IMG/VR virus record: IMGVR_UViG_3300025809_000014
Span: 1 to 64,000 of that record
DNA: 64,000 nt
Reading direction: 5' to 3' (one strand)
From: a virus
The notes beneath the pieces are model-generated. The model had not been told where the DNA came from. It did not search any database and saw only the letters and a program-made list of their open reading frames with translations. Each line of letters opens with the position of its first letter. Positions within the stretch are counted from its first letter, which is position 1. This document shows positions 23,614 through 32,278 of this stretch, piece after piece. Both the position numbers and the translations under genes were made by a program.

Positions 23614-25932
23614 TTAATTATTCTCTTGTTCTTCTATTTCTTTTCTATCTTTAATAAACTCATAGTGAGCATTTATAGGAATACCATTACACTTAAACAG
23701 TTGAGCTAAACAGTCTAAAATACCATCCTGTTTATAACTACCACCACTTAAACAACTTGCCATAGTATTCACATAAGTATGCTCTCTAAAGAATGCATCT
23801 AATTCTTCTATCAAATCATAAATCTCAGCATTATATAGATTATTAGCCTCAGCATCTTCAAGTAATTTAAGCCCATCTGTATATGACTGATATCTACCAC
23901 CTGAAATATATAGTTTTTGGTATTCCGATATCTTTGTCAATTTATCTGATAGTGTAGGTTTAACTTTACTAATTAAATAACTTTTATCAAATATATCAGA
24001 AATATGATCTTTCCGTATAAATCTCCAGCAACATAATGCAGTCATGTATTTAATAAACATATTATCACCCTTTATGAAGTCATCATAAGAAACTAGATTA
24101 TCAATCTTAGGAGACTTTTCTAACGCATCTAACTCTCTCTGTGAAAAGGTAAGATATTTTATAGGCATACGTTTAGTTTCTTCATACAAGTTGTCAAGCT
24201 TCATGTAATCATCATGATGAGTGTATACATAAGTAGCATTCCCTTCTTCCACAGATTCAATATTAATTCGATGTGATACAAACTTACAGTTTCTACCATC
24301 ATTATATCTGAGAAGATCTTCAGCTACTTTACAATTAAAGTCTCCTGCAACTTTTTCACCTTTAGCAGCTTTAGTAGCTCGCATCTTAGATACAGTGTTA
24401 GCTTTTCTATCATCTATCCACTCTTGAGGAACCTCAATAGTATCAGCATCTTTAATAGATTCTAAAAGTAATGATGCAACACGCTGAAAGTCCTCGATTA
24501 CACCTCTCCACTGATGCTTAGGGTAATTAGTTAACTTTAGAATATCATAATAGTTATCAACAGAGCTACTACCAGTTAAAGGAGACCTTAATGGATATTC
24601 CTTTTTTTTACGAATAAATGTAACTCTTCTAAGATTATTATTCTTATCATTATCAATTAAGTCTTGAGCTATTTCTCTAAGATATGCCTTTTTATGACCT
24701 CTCATTGGATCTTGCATTCTGAATTGATAATTGCTCATATCACTCCAATTTACATTTTTACCCCAATGACTATCTTTTACCTTATACATTCTACCATTCT
24801 CATATCTGTGACTACACGTATATTCTCCTAAGATATAATGAAACTCATGTTTACCAAATGTAGAAATGTCCCAAGTGTCCACTCCTTCAAGTTTTGGTTT
24901 AGCAAAAGGAATTGTTATATAATCTTTTAGAGAGTTAAGATTAAACTTTTTTCCAAATAAGTCTATATTTCTTGTATCAGCATAATAATAGTTTAGAAAA
25001 CCATGAACGTCATCACTATCTATAACACTACTATTATATTTTTCTACATAATAATTAGAAAACTCACTTAACTTCTTAAGAATCTTTGACTTTGTTTCTT
25101 TTGTATAAATTAAAGACTCTCTATTAGGAGTTGGAAATAAACCATCTGTTAAACTAAATCTTAAACCTACAGGCATGTATATAGTTTCTACACCTAGCTT
25201 GTCAAAATCAAGAGGATAATAAACATTATCAAGACAAATATGTAACTTGTCATCTTCAGCTAGTTCAGAAAACTGAAATAGTTTAGATCTATGAATAGTA
25301 AAATTATTATCAACATCATCTACATTAAAGTATACATCCTCAAAGTATGCAAGCTGTTGCTTAATCTTTCTAAGAAAATCAGATTTATCACCCCACTTTA
25401 TAGGTACAGTAACTTTTACACCATTACACTCTGTTGTAGGAGTTTCATTAATTAAATCAATAGTGTTTGTTTCCTCACCCTCATACATCATATACTTACG
25501 TTCCATACCATCTTTTCTACATGTAAAATAGAAACTACTAGCATAAGCTAAAGGAGCCTTGAAACCAAGACCCATCATACCAAGTTCTGTATCACTATTA
25601 CGTTTAGTAGACTTACCATACTTACTAATAATATTTTCTACATCACCATGATCTAAGCCTGTACCAAAATCCTCAACAGAGAATTCCCAATTATTAGAAT
25701 TATTCATAACTAATGATACAACTATAGGTTTATTCACCCCAGCTCGTCTATGACTATCAAGTGCATTACTTGCACATTCTCTAACAGTTGAACCTATTGC
25801 ATCTGAATAAAGGTTCTTACTTAACATCTGCATCAAAACTTGTGCAGAATCCATGTCTAATGACATGCCTATACTCTCATTTTTCTGTCCTGAGTATAGA
25901 ACATGTGCTTGTTTTTGTTTTTCTAATCGCAT
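23614..25932 (-). CDS. rIIA: rIIA-like GHKL ATPase
   Basis: The 772-residue protein has an N-terminal Bergerat fold: the N box RECASNALDSH (Glu52, Asn56), EDFGTGL (Asp88-Gly92) and the glycine-rich lid GMMGLGFKAP (118-127). Length and neighbour match T4 rIIA (about 725 residues), a GHKL-type ATPase. In T4 rIIA and rIIB overcome Rex exclusion and act at the membrane; which host defence is countered here is unknown. A gyrase B or Hsp90 identity is rejected because their downstream domains are absent. It precedes the rIIB-like gene with a 21-base gap. Confidence 0.82.
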   Translation of the reverse strand: MRLEKQKQAHVLYSGQKNESIGMSLDMDSAQVLMQMLSKNLYSDAIGSTVRECASNALDSHRRAGVNKPIVVSLVMNNSNNWEFSVEDFGTGLDHGDVENIISKYGKSTKRNSDTELGMMGLGFKAPLAYASSFYFTCRKDGMERKYMMYEGEETNTIDLINETPTTECNGVKVTVPIKWGDKSDFLRKIKQQLAYFEDVYFNVDDVDNNFTIHRSKLFQFSELAEDDKLHICLDNVYYPLDFDKLGVETIYMPVGLRFSLTDGLFPTPNRESLIYTKETKSKILKKLSEFSNYYVEKYNSSVIDSDDVHGFLNYYYADTRNIDLFGKKFNLNSLKDYITIPFAKPKLEGVDTWDISTFGKHEFHYILGEYTCSHRYENGRMYKVKDSHWGKNVNWSDMSNYQFRMQDPMRGHKKAYLREIAQDLIDNDKNNNLRRVTFIRKKKEYPLRSPLTGSSSVDNYYDILKLTNYPKHQWRGVIEDFQRVASLLLESIKDADTIEVPQEWIDDRKANTVSKMRATKAAKGEKVAGDFNCKVAEDLLRYNDGRNCKFVSHRINIESVEEGNATYVYTHHDDYMKLDNLYEETKRMPIKYLTFSQRELDALEKSPKIDNLVSYDDFIKGDNMFIKYMTALCCWRFIRKDHISDIFDKSYLISKVKPTLSDKLTKISEYQKLYISGGRYQSYTDGLKLLEDAEANNLYNAEIYDLIEELDAFFREHTYVNTMASCLSGGSYKQDGILDCLAQLFKCNGIPINAHYEFIKDRKEIEEQENN

Positions 25933-25940
25933 TTTACTAT

Positions 25941-26237
25941 TTATTTATTTATTAATTCTTGTTCTCTTTTTACTAACCAGATTGATTTCCATACAAAATC
26001 AAATCTCACCTTTTCTTTATCATCTGCATGCTTAACTCCAAACCTACTGTTAATTCTATTACATATAGCTGATGTCCATACCATACAAGGATTACCCTGC
26101 CAATCTTTAGATTGTTTTTGTTTTGGAGGTCTTACAATTTGCATGTAGTTGAGGTCTACACCTCGTACAATCACTTCATCTCCTACTTGGAGATCTTCCA
26201 TTTTAATGGGCCTATTTACTTCTTTAGTCATTTCCAT
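25941..26237 (-). CDS. Hypothetical small DNA-metabolism-region protein
   Basis: The 98-residue protein contains LQVGDEVIVRGVDLNYMQIVRPP near the N-terminus, which looks like a small beta barrel of the SH3 or KOW type, and a C-terminal helix-rich part. It overlaps the upstream gene by 14 bases and starts at Met1, although Met3 is also possible. No function is known. Its position just before rIIA suggests co-expression. Confidence 0.55.
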   Translation of the reverse strand: MEMTKEVNRPIKMEDLQVGDEVIVRGVDLNYMQIVRPPKQKQSKDWQGNPCMVWTSAICNRINSRFGVKHADDKEKVRFDFVWKSIWLVKREQELINK

Positions 26238-26565
26238 ATTTATTAGTTATATATATTTGTTTCCAGTTTAAATCCACTTTTTTTATTGGATCGTTTTCAT
26301 TAGGTACTCTGAACTCATACGTTTTGTAAGTATTAGTCCAAGGTTTATTAGTCCAAGTATTCATACCTGAAGCTGTCTTCTCTACCATAGCAACTCTACA
26401 CTTTACAGCTATGTATCGTGTTTTACCGTTATGCCATGTTTTTAATTTACTAACTCGTGGAATCTCCTCCACTACGTAATATCTCATCTCTGAGCCTTGG
26501 TTAGTAATAATTTCATCTCCTGGTTCTAATACACCAGGATCGTCTGTTAATGTTCCTCTAATCAT
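26224..26565 (-). CDS. Hypothetical protein
   Basis: I choose the ATG at 26565 (MIRGTLTDD, 113 residues), preceded by AAAAACAGAAAA, over the upstream Met that lies inside the uracil-DNA glycosylase gene. LEPGDEIITNQGSEMRYYVVEEIP near the start and repeated strands (KTRYIAVKCRVAMVE) suggest a beta-rich fold. It is not recognisable. It lies between the glycosylase and the small barrel-like protein. Confidence 0.55.
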   Translation of the reverse strand: MIRGTLTDDPGVLEPGDEIITNQGSEMRYYVVEEIPRVSKLKTWHNGKTRYIAVKCRVAMVEKTASGMNTWTNKPWTNTYKTYEFRVPNENDPIKKVDLNWKQIYITNKYGND

Positions 26566-26585
26566 TTTTCTGTTTTTAATTGTTT

Positions 26586-27308
26586 TTAAAATGGATCTTC
26601 TGCATCTTTTAGCCAATTGATGCTATATCCGTTATTTTCATAAATTAATGTATCCACTTTTGTGAACACACCTTCACTGTCCCAATCAACTCCTTTATAA
26701 GAAGCACTAGCTGGGTGACTTACAACAAATGTGTGAGCAAATATTCCTGCATACCTTTTGTATCGTCCAGCATCTTTACCAAGAAAGACATATGGTACAC
26801 CTAGTGGGTTGAGAACTTCTTCAAACAAATACTTTGTGAAAGGTTCCCAATTAGCTATATGACTACCAGCTTTGTTCTTCTCAGTAGTCAGTGCTACATT
26901 AAGCATTAGTATTCCTTGCTCTGCTAGATAGGCCACGTTAGGAGATGGATCATAGCTTAGATTAAGCCCTCTGTGAAACTCAGTCTCAAGTGCATTGTAA
27001 AATTGCTTTAGAGAAGGTTGTACATATTCTGTCACTGAGCACCCCATAAGCAAACCATCTGCCACAGGTAGTCCGTTCTTAAATGTGTGATATGGACACA
27101 TGCCCACAATCACTGCCTTCACTTCATCTAGTGGTGTTTCTTTAAAACATCTATAGACTTGAGATGACAAAGGAGCAATCTGTTTGCCCCTCTTACTCTC
27201 TTTCTTTAAGAATGCATATATATCATCGCACTCATTACTTTCTATAAATGTTTTCATTTTTCCATGCCACGATGGATGAAAGTGTTCTTTAAAATTATCC
27301 CATTTCAT
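26586..27308 (-). CDS. ung: Uracil-DNA glycosylase family 1, catalytic Asp replaced
   Basis: The 240-residue protein matches family 1 uracil-DNA glycosylase. The water-activating loop is VIVGMCPYHT (68-75), where E. coli has GQDPYH. The uracil-contacting LNVALTTE carries Asn137. The leucine/histidine loop is SHPAS with His198. The catalytic Asp of the water-activating loop is Cys71 (codon TGT), so strong glycosylase activity is doubtful. The enzyme normally removes uracil from DNA. A recruited, inactive or altered-specificity enzyme, or a uracil-DNA sensor, should be considered. Confidence 0.88.
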   Translation of the reverse strand: MKWDNFKEHFHPSWHGKMKTFIESNECDDIYAFLKKESKRGKQIAPLSSQVYRCFKETPLDEVKAVIVGMCPYHTFKNGLPVADGLLMGCSVTEYVQPSLKQFYNALETEFHRGLNLSYDPSPNVAYLAEQGILMLNVALTTEKNKAGSHIANWEPFTKYLFEEVLNPLGVPYVFLGKDAGRYKRYAGIFAHTFVVSHPASASYKGVDWDSEGVFTKVDTLIYENNGYSINWLKDAEDPF

Positions 27309-27309
27309 A

Positions 27310-27693
27310 TTAATATTTTTTATAAGATTTCTCTTCAGTTAAATTAGAATTAGTTAATTGATTAATTTGCTTTTTAATTAAAGCTCGTTTGTCATTAGTA
27401 ACATAAACAGATCTAGCTAAGTCTATAAACTTTTGACTAAAGTCTTTGTCTCTTTCACAATCACGAATGTCATCCTCTATATTCCATAATAAGGAATTTA
27501 CTTCAGTAAGTTCATCATAGAGTTTTCTTAGTGGTGCCTGATGAAGATCTAAGAGCATTAAAACATAAGGATAGAGTGTTTGATGTTCATTTTTAACATT
27601 AACAAGTTTATCCTCATTATCCATTTTTAACAGTTTGATATCTAGAATTGACAATTTATCTACTAGTTCACCGTGTGATATTTCTATTTTCAT
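27310..27693 (-). CDS. DUF6165-like protein
   Basis: The protein is 127 residues from the ATG at 27693, which overlaps the epimerase stop (ATGA). It carries the pattern IEISHGELVDKLSILDIKLLK, then LRKLYDELTEVNSLLWNIEDDIR, FIDLARSVYVTNDKRA and a final EEKSYKKY. I recall this arrangement from DUF6165 proteins, often found beside sugar or surface-glycan genes. It is all helical and no catalytic residue is evident. Coupling to the epimerase suggests a sugar-nucleotide or glycan role. Confidence 0.65.
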   Translation of the reverse strand: MKIEISHGELVDKLSILDIKLLKMDNEDKLVNVKNEHQTLYPYVLMLLDLHQAPLRKLYDELTEVNSLLWNIEDDIRDCERDKDFSQKFIDLARSVYVTNDKRALIKKQINQLTNSNLTEEKSYKKY

Positions 27694-28568
27694 TTTATTG
27701 ATTTTATCCAATTAATTAAACTTACCTGTGGTGTCCAACCCAAGTCTTTCTTTATCTTACTTATGTCACTAAGAGATCGTTTAGCTTCTTCTCTAGCAGG
27801 TATAAATTCTATTTTGTTACTAAAAGCTTTAGCTACATCTATAATCTTTACCTCCTGACCAGAACCAACGTTCCAAGTGCCTTCAGTTCCTATTGCAGCT
27901 ATGATAGCATCAACTACATCTTTAACATATACAAAGTCTCTGGTTTGTTGACCATCTCCTGTAACTGTTAGCTTCTTGTGACTTAAGTATTGCTTTAAAA
28001 ATATGGGTACAGCTGAAAGGTAACCACCTTCAGTAAGCTGTCTTTCTCCAAAAACATTAAAGAATCTTAATACTGCCACAGAAACATGATCTGGTACTGC
28101 TTTACAGAGCGCTTCCATCATGTATTTAGACATTGCATATGGATTCAGTGGATCTAAATCACTATTTTCTGATAGAGGAAAGCTTCTTGAATTACCATAC
28201 ACAGCAGCTGTAGAAGCTACAACTATCTCTTTACAACCACATTGTCTAACAGCCCATTCAAATAAAAGAGCTGAACCATCAACAATCTGATCATGATACT
28301 TCTGTTTATTATTTAAACTTTCTTCTACAGATACAGGTGCTGCTAAATGAATGAGTGTATTAAACTGCATATCAGGTAAATGTCCCCACATAGTATTACC
28401 TACCTCGTAGATTATCACTAAAGGTTGAGGTTTTAATGGAAATAAGTTCTTAACCTTTCCAGTGCTAAAGTTATCAAGAATTACTATCTCTTGCCCTAAC
28501 TTCTGTAGTTGTTCAGATAAATGACTTCCAATAAAACCTGCTCCCCCTGTTATTAATACCCTATTCAT
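27690..28568 (-). CDS. NAD-dependent sugar epimerase/dehydratase
   Basis: The 292-residue protein is an extended short-chain dehydrogenase. The NAD-binding GxxGxxG is TGGAGFIGSH (7-16), the active-site Ser lies in ASTAAVYG (118-125), and the YxxxK pair is Tyr144 and Lys148 (NPYAMSK). It resembles UDP-glucose 4-epimerases and dTDP-glucose dehydratases; the exact sugar cannot be read from the sequence. It could supply an activated sugar to the glycosyltransferases. The DUF6165-like gene follows in the same unit. Confidence 0.88.
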   Translation of the reverse strand: MNRVLITGGAGFIGSHLSEQLQKLGQEIVILDNFSTGKVKNLFPLKPQPLVIIYEVGNTMWGHLPDMQFNTLIHLAAPVSVEESLNNKQKYHDQIVDGSALLFEWAVRQCGCKEIVVASTAAVYGNSRSFPLSENSDLDPLNPYAMSKYMMEALCKAVPDHVSVAVLRFFNVFGERQLTEGGYLSAVPIFLKQYLSHKKLTVTGDGQQTRDFVYVKDVVDAIIAAIGTEGTWNVGSGQEVKIIDVAKAFSNKIEFIPAREEAKRSLSDISKIKKDLGWTPQVSLINWIKSIK

Positions 28569-28792
28569 CAGTTAACACATAAAACATTACCGTCATCATC
28601 AATGTTCATTATTGACTGCACTTCTATATAGGCATTATCTAGACCATCAGCTATCATCACTGTTGGTGTAAAGTTTACCTTTTGAAATGTATTACCTTCA
28701 TCATCTGCAGAATAGATAACTTCATAGTGTTCTATCTCAGGATTCTTTTTTACCATCTCTACGAGAGTATTTATATAATTTCTAACTGTCAT
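28568..28792 (-). CDS. Small conserved-type phage protein
   Basis: The 74-residue protein starts with a helix (MTVRNYINTLVEMVKKNPE) followed by strands (HYEVIYSADDEGNTF, NAYIEVQSIMNIDDDGN). This alpha/beta layout is common among tiny accessory proteins of Bacteroidota phages, but I cannot name a function. Its stop shares one base with the epimerase start (TGATG). It lies between the DUF932-like gene and the epimerase. Confidence 0.55.
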   Translation of the reverse strand: MTVRNYINTLVEMVKKNPEIEHYEVIYSADDEGNTFQKVNFTPTVMIADGLDNAYIEVQSIMNIDDDGNVLCVN

Positions 28793-28794
28793 AA

Positions 28795-29583
28795 TTAAAA
28801 CATTTCTAATTGGTTATCTGTATATCCTAAAATCTCATGCATAGCTAAAGGTTCATCCTTAATAGGCGTACCCTCTATTCCTAGAAAGAAATCATGAATG
28901 TTTACATGGTCTTGCATCCACCTTTGTGGGTGAGCATCTTTCATTGCAAATGTAACGTGATTATAAAGTTCCCACATACTTCCTTCAGCCCCATAATCAT
29001 GAGTTGGTTTTCTAAGCTCTCTTTTAATCGTAGATAGTTGTGTAGCACTAATTATGCTCTCTTGAACAAACAACCTACCTAAAAGCTCTGCTTGTGTCTT
29101 CTCTGTGGCTTCATATGTTTTTAACTTATCACGATCTAACTGTAAGTTTCTAAACGTATCTCCACCACCTTTAATATACTCTGATATAGCTGATGGTGTA
29201 AAAGTTTGTATATCTCCTTGATGCTTTTTTCTAAATGCACCGTGATCACCTTTTACCATACCATTAGAACATATAATAATACTAGTTCCAAGAGCAAATT
29301 TAAGTGATAAACTTCTGTCATAACTGTTCTGCCATCCAATTTGTAATTTCATCTCAGTATCAGCAACGTTAGCTATTGTATAACGCCCATTTGCTATTTC
29401 TCCATCTTTTGCAGTAGAGTAACTTTGACTCTCTAGTGTATACCCTGATTGATATATACTTTCAAGTGTTAAATCTATTAACTGTTGATGACTTACAGGT
29501 TTGTAAGTTCTTGTTAGTTTTGGTACTGGCGCTGTTAACATTATGTCTCTTGCTGTACCACTGTCTTTAGTTCTTGCTTTCAT
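28795..29583 (-). CDS. DUF932-like protein
   Basis: The 262-residue protein contains the features I associate with DUF932 (phage/plasmid-like protein): a central IGWQNSYDRSLSLKFALG followed by SIIICSNGMV and then a FRKKHQGD segment. Such proteins are widespread on plasmids and phages and are sometimes linked to DNA replication or recombination. The helical C-terminal half is consistent. It is coupled to the primase gene, sharing one base with it. Function is not established. Confidence 0.7.
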   Translation of the reverse strand: MKARTKDSGTARDIMLTAPVPKLTRTYKPVSHQQLIDLTLESIYQSGYTLESQSYSTAKDGEIANGRYTIANVADTEMKLQIGWQNSYDRSLSLKFALGTSIIICSNGMVKGDHGAFRKKHQGDIQTFTPSAISEYIKGGGDTFRNLQLDRDKLKTYEATEKTQAELLGRLFVQESIISATQLSTIKRELRKPTHDYGAEGSMWELYNHVTFAMKDAHPQRWMQDHVNIHDFFLGIEGTPIKDEPLAMHEILGYTDNQLEMF

Positions 29584-30590
29584 TATTTTAAAATTTGTTT
29601 ATTTATTAAATATTCTTCTATTATTTTAAGGCCATGAACTCTTGCAAGGTCTGCCCAGTCTTTAATTCCATCTTTTAGGAACTGTCTAGGAACATTACAA
29701 TAGTCAAATCCAAACATCTCAGTAATCTTCTTACTGTTAGATACACCTGTTTCATCGCTATCAAATGACAGTATTTGTCTGCTTGAGTTATCAAGTAAGA
29801 ATTGTACATTCTCATCAGAGAAACAACCCATACCTTCATTCTGAACAGCACAACAACATGGGTATAATTTCTTCATAACCATATAGTCTTTCTTACTCTT
29901 GTTGATAAATGCAACATTACAATTTGTAATATCATCTTTACCATCCATAGCGGTGATTGGCACGTTATTAGGCATCCATTTCCATCTTCTATCAGAGAAT
30001 GGTCTATATATTTTCCAGTGACCATCATAGAGGTATCCAAACCTAAGCTCATTATCTGGTATAACAATACGCTTCTTGTTTAGATAAACCTCAGCGATTG
30101 AAAATACATTGTTAGCTTTAAGATCTTCAATATCTTGATAGTATTCATTCCAGTAAGCTAATTCTTCATGTGTGAAGCTTCTTGTCTTCACTTGAATAAA
30201 AGAATAATCTTTTGCTACCATCTCTGGTTGAGAGTAAGACTTAATTATCTTCTTATATTCTTTTGAATCAGATCCTGAACTTATTCCTAGATTAAAATCA
30301 TTATCAATTTTAATTAGTACTTCATTGAATGTAGGAATGTTGTAAAGCTTCTTTACAAACTCAAAACAATCTCCCTTCATACTTGTATCACCAAAATCAA
30401 TAAACATTATAGTATCTCCTCTAACTCCAATTAGGAACGATGGATTCTTCTCATCTCTAAATGGAGAATATGTTGCCTGTCCTAACTTCCAACCATTATT
30501 AGGCATATAAAACCTGAAGATATCATACTCTGATATTTTAGATAGTATTAGCTCTGCACTTATACGTACATACTTCTTTCCTTTTATCAT
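29583..30590 (-). CDS. DnaG-like primase with degenerate zinc region
   Basis: The 335-residue protein has an N-terminal CHC2-like layout (YSPFRDEKNPSFLIG, then FIDFGDTSMKGDCFEFV) in which the zinc-binding Cys/His residues are mostly replaced, followed by a Toprim-like segment (AFINKSKKDYMVMKKL, and LSFDSDETG with its DxD). It would synthesise primers or act as a primase-like replication protein. It lies in the replication block beside the SSB-like gene. The degenerate zinc region also occurs in primases of Bacteroidota mobile elements, so it may still function. Confidence 0.75.
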   Translation of the reverse strand: MIKGKKYVRISAELILSKISEYDIFRFYMPNNGWKLGQATYSPFRDEKNPSFLIGVRGDTIMFIDFGDTSMKGDCFEFVKKLYNIPTFNEVLIKIDNDFNLGISSGSDSKEYKKIIKSYSQPEMVAKDYSFIQVKTRSFTHEELAYWNEYYQDIEDLKANNVFSIAEVYLNKKRIVIPDNELRFGYLYDGHWKIYRPFSDRRWKWMPNNVPITAMDGKDDITNCNVAFINKSKKDYMVMKKLYPCCCAVQNEGMGCFSDENVQFLLDNSSRQILSFDSDETGVSNSKKITEMFGFDYCNVPRQFLKDGIKDWADLARVHGLKIIEEYLINKQILK

Positions 30591-30602
30591 AAGTTTTATA
30601 TT

Positions 30603-30633
30603 AAAAAAGCCCTCAACATTTCTGAAGAGGGCT
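30603..30633 (-). terminator. Intrinsic terminator after the SSB-like gene
   Basis: AGCCCTC (30608-30614) pairs with GAGGGCT (30627-30633). On the minus strand the hairpin is followed by TTTTTT. It lies between the stop at 30654 and the primase start. Confidence 0.82.
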
Positions 30634-30653
30634 CTTATTATAGATTAGTTTGG

Positions 30654-31535
30654 TTAGTAGTCTGACCCTTCATCTGATATGTAACTATCAGAGGCGACAA
30701 GATTATCACCAGGGTTATACTCTTCTATTTCTTTAAGAATATAGTAGTCTTTACAACCGTACTCACCACTTACACGAACTGCAAAACGTTCATGTGGTTT
30801 AAGTTCACGAGGTTTTCTAGATCTCAAACTATCTAATGTTCTCTTATCTGTGTAGTCTACTAGTCTAAACTGTTTCATAGTATAACCACCTAAGAATCCT
30901 TTGTTATAGATACCCTGATACTCTTTAGTCTCACCATCACGCTCTTTAACAACAACAGTTGCTAATGCTACAACAGTATTACACCACTCACCATCTACTT
31001 CACCTTTAAGATCACTAATGTTACCACGCATAAGTTTCTTCCAGTCTAGCTGTAGAACTGTATCTGCATGACGGTAATCTAACTTACCTAACCATGTGCG
31101 AACAAAATCATACAAGTCTTCCTCACCAACATATGCAACACGATAGTCACGTCCTTTAGTAAACCAGTCCCATAAGTCATTCTCATCAGCAGCCCAAGCT
31201 GTCATACCTACACTGTTTATATATTGCTTTTTAGTTCCATCACGGTTCTCTCTTTCTTTATCTTCCAAGAAGAAACTTACTTTGTATTGATTCTCTGTTT
31301 TGACTTGTTTTAACCACACATCTACACGAAGATATGTATTACCGTCTTTAGTAGTTCCTAAATACTCAGTAGCTTTGCTATCTGGGTTTAGTTCCATTCC
31401 AAGTTTTGTACTATACTCTTCTATAGTTGGATTAATTGCAATTATGTTTGCTTCAAACAGCCCTACTTTCTTTGGGTAAGCTGTGTTTTCACTGTTGATT
31501 GCGGATTCTCTTTTTACTCCTCCAATTGTACTCAT
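30654..31535 (-). CDS. Single-stranded DNA-binding-like protein
   Basis: The 293-residue protein has a central region with strands (TYLRVDVWLKQV, YKVSFFLEDKE) and a strongly acidic C-terminal tail (LVASDSYISDEGSDY), as many SSBs have. I recall similarly organised proteins in Bacteroidota phages annotated as SSB, but the match is by layout, not by motif. It sits between the primase and the Sak4-like ATPase, where an SSB is expected. It is closed by an intrinsic terminator. Confidence 0.6.
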   Translation of the reverse strand: MSTIGGVKRESAINSENTAYPKKVGLFEANIIAINPTIEEYSTKLGMELNPDSKATEYLGTTKDGNTYLRVDVWLKQVKTENQYKVSFFLEDKERENRDGTKKQYINSVGMTAWAADENDLWDWFTKGRDYRVAYVGEEDLYDFVRTWLGKLDYRHADTVLQLDWKKLMRGNISDLKGEVDGEWCNTVVALATVVVKERDGETKEYQGIYNKGFLGGYTMKQFRLVDYTDKRTLDSLRSRKPRELKPHERFAVRVSGEYGCKDYYILKEIEEYNPGDNLVASDSYISDEGSDY

Positions 31536-31564
31536 AAATTTTAATTTTAATTGTTATTTATTTA

Positions 31565-32233
31565 TTAATTATAATAGTCTACTATACTATCTCTTACTGT
31601 TTGTAGATTGTTAGGTATTCTTGTTGTTTCAAACATACCATCTGGACTCTTTGCAGGCTTCTTACGAAATCTATTTGTTAGAAATTCATAAGTAGCACCA
31701 CTCTTAGTTTCTTCTACATGAGTATACAAACATACAGTTAATAAACCTTCTAACAATACTTGATTGTCAATAAGTTTACCAGCTGTTTTAATTTTGTATC
31801 CCACTATCTCTCCTGCGTCTTCAATAGTCTCAGGGTGAGAGAAGTAAAAGATAACTAGGTCATCACGTAGTGCTCTAGCTGTTCTAAACATGTCAACCAT
31901 GTCCTTAGCCATTACACTAAACTTTGTAAATCCAGTTTCCATAGCTTTTTCTACCATTCTGAAACCCATTAAGTAATTACTGTCTTCTATGACAATAGTT
32001 TTGATGTGTGGGGCTTTCTCCGAGATAGTTCTAAGCAACCTTGTAATGTCAGTTGGATCATCTACTTCTTTGTAATTTTTGTTTTCTGTGTTGTAAAGTT
32101 TCTGAGAACCTTTAAAGGGTAACTCTTTTTTTGCAACATTAATAATGTAAGTTTCTTCAGGGTTTAAGTGCTTTACTGCTGTTGACTTACCTGTCCCTGT
32201 TTCGCCAACAACTCCAATTAATTTTGAACTCAT
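31565..32233 (-). CDS. Sak4-like RecA-fold ATPase
   Basis: The 222-residue protein has Walker A GETGTGKST (10-18), a Walker B-like strand IKTIVIEDSNYL, and a later strand LVIFYFSHPE. Its length, its single RecA-like core and the SSB-like gene beside it match phage single-strand annealing proteins of the Sak4 group (AAA_24). It probably anneals homologous DNA with the SSB. It would complement the full RecA elsewhere in the block. A generic packaging or signalling ATPase is less likely by position. Confidence 0.7.
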   Translation of the reverse strand: MSSKLIGVVGETGTGKSTAVKHLNPEETYIINVAKKELPFKGSQKLYNTENKNYKEVDDPTDITRLLRTISEKAPHIKTIVIEDSNYLMGFRMVEKAMETGFTKFSVMAKDMVDMFRTARALRDDLVIFYFSHPETIEDAGEIVGYKIKTAGKLIDNQVLLEGLLTVCLYTHVEETKSGATYEFLTNRFRKKPAKSPDGMFETTRIPNNLQTVRDSIVDYYN

Positions 32234-32264
32234 TTTATTTATTTATTTATTAATATTAGGTTTA

Positions 32265-32272
32265 CAAATATA
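32265..32272 (-). promoter_or_regulatory. Candidate -7 box (TATATTTG) for the Sak4/SSB genes
   Basis: The minus strand reads TATATTTG 32 bases before the ATG at 32233, in a short gap after the helicase stop. No matching TTTG lies at the -33 distance. Confidence 0.4.
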
Positions 32273-32278
32273 CGATTT

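Noticed and set aside
23614-25932. DNA gyrase B, MutL or Hsp90 identity for the GHKL protein
   Set aside because: Only the ATPase fold is shared; downstream transducer, Toprim or chaperone domains are absent, and the rIIB-like neighbour supports rIIA.
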